Notes under the pieces: generated by a model
Told to the model about the DNA's origin: nothing
The model's input: the letters and a program-made list of their open reading frames with translations, nothing else
The model's database searches: none
Shown: piece by piece, positions 4,681-7,651 of the stretch
Position numbering within the stretch: the stretch's first letter is position 1
Layout: the number at the start of each line of letters is the position of its first letter
Made by a program: the position numbers and the translations under genes
Assembly: GCA_934500855.1 (NCBI GenBank)
Contig: CAKSUH010000070.1
Location: 1-7,651, forward strand
Source: an uncultured Eubacteriales bacterium
GTDB taxonomy: Bacteria > Bacillota > Clostridia > Oscillospirales > CAG-272
Length of the DNA: 7,651 bases
Direction: 5' to 3'

Positions 4681-7576
4681 CATCGGATCGACCACGCTCA
4701 AATGCGCCGTTCTGGACGAGGCGGGAGAGATCCGCTACACGGTCTACCGACGGCACCTGTCGCGCATTCCCGAGGTCGCGGCGGAAATCTTTGCGGAAAT
4801 GCGGGAAAAGTTTCCGGACGAACCCTTTTCGGTCACCCTTTCCGGCTCGGCGGGCATGGGCATTGCCGAAGCGGCGGAATTGCCTTTCGTACAGGAGGTC
4901 TATGCCGAAAAACTGGCGGTAAACCGCCGTTGCCCCGGAACCGATGTCGTAATCGAACTCGGCGGAGAGGACGCGAAAATTCTTTTCCTCACCGGCGGCT
5001 TTGAAATGCGTATGAACGGCACCTGCGCGGGAGGGACCGGCGCATTCATCGACCAGATGGCGGCGCTGATGAAAACCACGCCGGACGGACTGAACGATCT
5101 TGCGGCGCACCGCGACAAGATCTGTGCCATTGCCTCGCGTTGCGGGGTGTTTGCAAAATCCGATGTCCAGCCGCTCCTCAATCAGGGCGCCCGGAAAGAG
5201 GACATTGCGGCGGGAATTCTTTACGCGGTGGTCAACCAGACCGTTGCGGGACTTTCGCAGGGGCGGCGGATCGAAGGGAATGTGCTTTACCTCGGCGGTC
5301 CCCTGTCCTTCCTTCCCGAATTGCGCAATGCGTTTGACGATGTTCTCAAAACCCATGGGACCTGCCCCGAAAACGCACTCTGCTTTGTTGCACTGGGCGC
5401 GGCGCTCTCCGGGACGGGAAAGGAGCTGACGCTTGCGGAGCTTGCCGAGATTTTCGGCTCGCGCCTTGCATCCAAGGGGTTCCGCCACTGTCAGCCGCTC
5501 TTCCGCTCCCGTGAGGACTACCAAGCCTTCCTCGACCGCCACGAGCGCGCCTCCGGCGGCATTACGGTTCTGGACCGTCCGAAGCCCGAAATGTTCCTCG
5601 GCATCGACGCAGGCTCCACCACGGTCAAAATGGTCCTTTGCGACCGCGACGGCAACATCTGCGAACCGTTCTACTCCCCCAACAACGGCAACCCCGTTCC
5701 GCTGGTCAAGGATTATCTGGAGCGGGTCTATACCGCTTATCCCGACCTGAAAATCGCGGGCGCGGCGGTCACGGGTTACGGCGAGGAGATCATCCGCAAC
5801 GCGTTCGGCGCGGATCTCGGCATTGTGGAAACCGTTGCGCACTTCACGGCGGCAAAGAAATTCCGCCCCGATGTGGACTTCATCCTCGACATCGGCGGGC
5901 AGGACATCAAGTGCTTCCAGATCCGCAACGGCGCGATCGATTCGCTCTACCTCAACGAGGCTTGCTCCTCGGGGTGCGGCTCTTTCCTCCAGACCTTTGC
6001 AGCGGCGCTCGGCTACACGCCCGAGCAGTTTGCAAAACTCGGTCTGTTTGCCGACGCGCCCGTGGATCTCGGTTCGCGTTGCACGGTCTTTATGAACAGC
6101 TCGGTCAAGCAGGCGCAGAAGGACGGCGCGTCCATCGAAAACATTGCCGCCGGGCTTTCGGTCAGCGTGGTGAAGAACGCGCTTTACAAGGTCATCCGTT
6201 GCGCGAACGCCGAAAGCCTCGGCAAGCACATTGTGGCGCAGGGCGGAACCTTCCTCAACGACTGCGTTCTGCGGGCATTTGAGCAGGAAATCGGCGCGGA
6301 TGTCATCCGCCCGAAGTTCGCCCCGCTGATGGGCGCTTACGGCGCGGCGCTGTTTGCTCTTGACAATGTGCACGGACCGTCCGGCATCCTCGACCGCGCG
6401 GGTCTGCGGGAATTTCACCATGAAGCAAAGGCATTCAACTGCTCCGGTTGTGCCAACCACTGCGCGCTGACGATCAACACCTTCTCGGGCGGCAGAAAAT
6501 ACATTGCGGGCAACCGTTGCTCCAAGCCGCTCGGAACTGCGGCGGCAAAAGAAACCTACAACCTTTACGACTACAAGCGGCAGCTGCTCGGCGAATTCAT
6601 GAAGAACGAGCACGACCCCGCCCGTCGGACGGTCGGCATTCCGATGGGGCTGAACTTCTACGAACTGCTCCCCTTCTGGCACACCTTCCTTTCCAAGCTG
6701 GGCTTCAATGTTCTGGTTTCGCCGTTCTCCAACCGCGCGCTGTATCGGAGCGGACAGTACACCATCCCGTCGGACACGGCGTGCTATCCCGCCAAAATGA
6801 TGCACGGGCATATCGAATGGCTGCTTGCGCACGCGCCCGATGCAATCCTCTACCCCGATATGTCCTACAACATTGACGAAGGGCTTGGCGTCAACCACTA
6901 CAACTGTCCCGTTGTCGCCTACTACCCGCAGGTTCTGAAGCTGAATGTTACCGATCTCGCAAAAACCGATTTCATTGATGAATTCGTTTCCCTTGCGGAC
7001 CCCAAACAGTTCACGCGCCGCATTACCGAAATCATGCGGTCGCACTTCCCCGATCTCGGCAAGCGGCAGATCGCCGAGGCGGTTAAAGCCGCCTACGCGG
7101 CGTATGACGGCTATCTCACCGCCGTGCGGGTCAAGGGTGCGGAGTTCCGCGCGATTGCCGAGCGGGACAACAAGCCCGTTGTGGTGCTTGCGGGCAGGCC
7201 CTATCATGTTGACCCCGAGATCAACCACGGCATTGACACGCTTCTGTGCAATCTCGGCGCGGTTGTGGTGACCGAGGACAGTCTTTCGGCGCTTGTTGAG
7301 CCGTTCCCGACGGGCGTGCGAAACCAATGGACCTATCACGCGCGGCTTTATGCGGCGGCGAAGTATATTGCGGGACTTCCTGCGGACGATCCGACCTATC
7401 TGGTTCAGCTCGTCTCCTTCGGATGCGGTGTTGACGCGGTAACGACCGACGAGGTACGCTCCATTCTGGAGTCCGCGGGTCGCGTTTACACGCAGATCAA
7501 AATCGACGAAGTTTCCAACATGGGCGCTGTCACCATCCGCCTCCGCAGTTTGTTTGCTATGATGCGGAGGGTATGA
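4661..7576 (+). CDS. Double-domain acyl-CoA dehydratase activase with DUF2229 (CoA-substrate-specific enzyme activase)
   Basis: This 971-aa protein has two BcrAD/BadFG ASKHA ATPase domains followed by a DUF2229 (COG3580-type) region. Domain 1 (1-255) has LGLDIGSTT (4-12), SGSAGMG (61-67), ELGGEDAK (99-106) and NGTCAGGTGAF (119-129). Domain 2 (311-570) has GIDAGSTTVK (314-323), DIGGQDIK (410-417) and NEACSSGCGSFL (432-443). Each domain keeps the two cysteines that in HgdC-type activases hold a [4Fe-4S] cluster across a homodimer: Cys122 and Cys161, Cys435 and Cys474. A further Cys set (594, 597, 601, 620) could bind another cluster. DUF2229 (about 656-880) includes IPSDTACYPAKMMHGH (702-717), and SFGCGVDAVTTDEV (919-932) closes the region. 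The protein stops just after RLRSLFAMMRRV, where fused relatives continue into the part encoded upstream here. Its likely role is ATP-driven delivery of low-potential electrons to the partner protein. The target reaction is unknown. Confidence 0.9.
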   Translation: MKRLGLDIGSTTLKCAVLDEAGEIRYTVYRRHLSRIPEVAAEIFAEMREKFPDEPFSVTLSGSAGMGIAEAAELPFVQEVYAEKLAVNRRCPGTDVVIELGGEDAKILFLTGGFEMRMNGTCAGGTGAFIDQMAALMKTTPDGLNDLAAHRDKICAIASRCGVFAKSDVQPLLNQGARKEDIAAGILYAVVNQTVAGLSQGRRIEGNVLYLGGPLSFLPELRNAFDDVLKTHGTCPENALCFVALGAALSGTGKELTLAELAEIFGSRLASKGFRHCQPLFRSREDYQAFLDRHERASGGITVLDRPKPEMFLGIDAGSTTVKMVLCDRDGNICEPFYSPNNGNPVPLVKDYLERVYTAYPDLKIAGAAVTGYGEEIIRNAFGADLGIVETVAHFTAAKKFRPDVDFILDIGGQDIKCFQIRNGAIDSLYLNEACSSGCGSFLQTFAAALGYTPEQFAKLGLFADAPVDLGSRCTVFMNSSVKQAQKDGASIENIAAGLSVSVVKNALYKVIRCANAESLGKHIVAQGGTFLNDCVLRAFEQEIGADVIRPKFAPLMGAYGAALFALDNVHGPSGILDRAGLREFHHEAKAFNCSGCANHCALTINTFSGGRKYIAGNRCSKPLGTAAAKETYNLYDYKRQLLGEFMKNEHDPARRTVGIPMGLNFYELLPFWHTFLSKLGFNVLVSPFSNRALYRSGQYTIPSDTACYPAKMMHGHIEWLLAHAPDAILYPDMSYNIDEGLGVNHYNCPVVAYYPQVLKLNVTDLAKTDFIDEFVSLADPKQFTRRITEIMRSHFPDLGKRQIAEAVKAAYAAYDGYLTAVRVKGAEFRAIAERDNKPVVVLAGRPYHVDPEINHGIDTLLCNLGAVVVTEDSLSALVEPFPTGVRNQWTYHARLYAAAKYIAGLPADDPTYLVQLVSFGCGVDAVTTDEVRSILESAGRVYTQIKIDEVSNMGAVTIRLRSLFAMMRRV

Positions 7577-7633
7577 GAAAGACCTTGGAGGGGGAAGGAC
7601 CCCCTTTCGGAGGGTGTCCTTCCCCCTCCAAAC
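7577..7633 (+). repeat. 57-bp hairpin repeat, copy B, directly after the activase stop
   Basis: A perfect 16-bp inverted repeat (7585-7600 with 7616-7631, arm TTGGAGGGGGAAGGAC) has a smaller inner stem (CCCTT/GGAGGG type, about 7602-7614) closing on a short loop. It starts with GAAAGACC immediately after the TGA stop and ends with CCCTCCAAAC, as copy A does on the opposite strand. Three positions of the stem differ between the copies, and each difference is matched in the opposite arm, so pairing is kept. The bases after it (AACCTCCCTCATC) contain no T-run, so a standard intrinsic terminator is not supported. The last 18 bases of the window hold nothing I recognise. Confidence 0.8.
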
Positions 7634-7651
7634 CTCCCTCATCTCCCCGAA

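Noticed and set aside
1..7633. The window as a composite transposon bounded by the inverted 57-bp repeats
   Set aside because: No transposase, no visible target duplication, and the genes inside are housekeeping or metabolic. The repeats sit after stop codons, which fits 3'-end elements better.
4670..7642. A 990-codon open frame on the minus strand across the whole activase gene
   Set aside because: Its product has no recognisable family motif, while the plus strand encodes clear activase domains throughout. GC-rich codon bias readily leaves the opposite strand free of stops.

Overview
The window looks like a piece of chromosome from a fairly GC-rich anaerobic Bacillota, most likely a Clostridia gut-type lineage such as Oscillospirales. 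The reasons are strong AGGAGG-type ribosome sites, sigma-A style promoters in AT-rich gaps between GC-rich genes, a CrtO-like acyltransferase, and above all a giant 2-hydroxyacyl-CoA dehydratase activase system typical of strict anaerobes. The lineage call is inference. I see no phage, transposase, CRISPR, tRNA or rRNA gene.

Layout. Positions 1-57 hold a strong imperfect hairpin. A small membrane protein of the COG2426 'small multidrug export' family follows on the minus strand (64-573, GTG start). A 140-base divergent promoter region separates it from tcdA, the tRNA t6A dehydratase (plus strand, ends 1443). A short gap with a perfect 20-bp palindrome and a promoter leads to a two-gene operon: a CrtO-like acyltransferase (1575-2090) that overlaps by 13 nt a GT28/MGDG-synthase-type glycosyltransferase (2078-3214). 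After 158 bases without a gene comes a second overlapping pair: a 435-aa CoA-enzyme-activase C-terminal (HgdB-like, COG3581-type) protein (3373-4680) and a 971-aa double activase (4661-7576). The window ends with a second copy of the opening hairpin (7577-7633), in inverted orientation.

How the genes work together. The acyltransferase and glycosyltransferase resemble the last two steps of an acylated-glycolipid pathway (sugar added to a lipid, then acylated), by analogy to staphyloxanthin CrtQ/CrtO, but no carotenoid gene is visible. The 435-aa and 971-aa proteins together make up the domain set of the ~1400-aa fused activase/dehydratase proteins of many Clostridia. Here the set is split in two, and the C-terminal part is encoded upstream of the N-terminal part. 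The ATPase domains keep their nucleotide-binding motifs and the cysteines expected to hold a [4Fe-4S] cluster, so an ATP-driven low-potential electron transfer role is likely. The acceptor substrate is unknown.

Most notable points: the permuted split of the activase system; the two 57-bp inverted hairpin repeats, each just after a stop codon, whose stems differ by compensated base changes; the acyltransferase/glycosyltransferase pair; and two long perfect palindromes (20 bp intergenic, 24 bp inside the glycosyltransferase gene).
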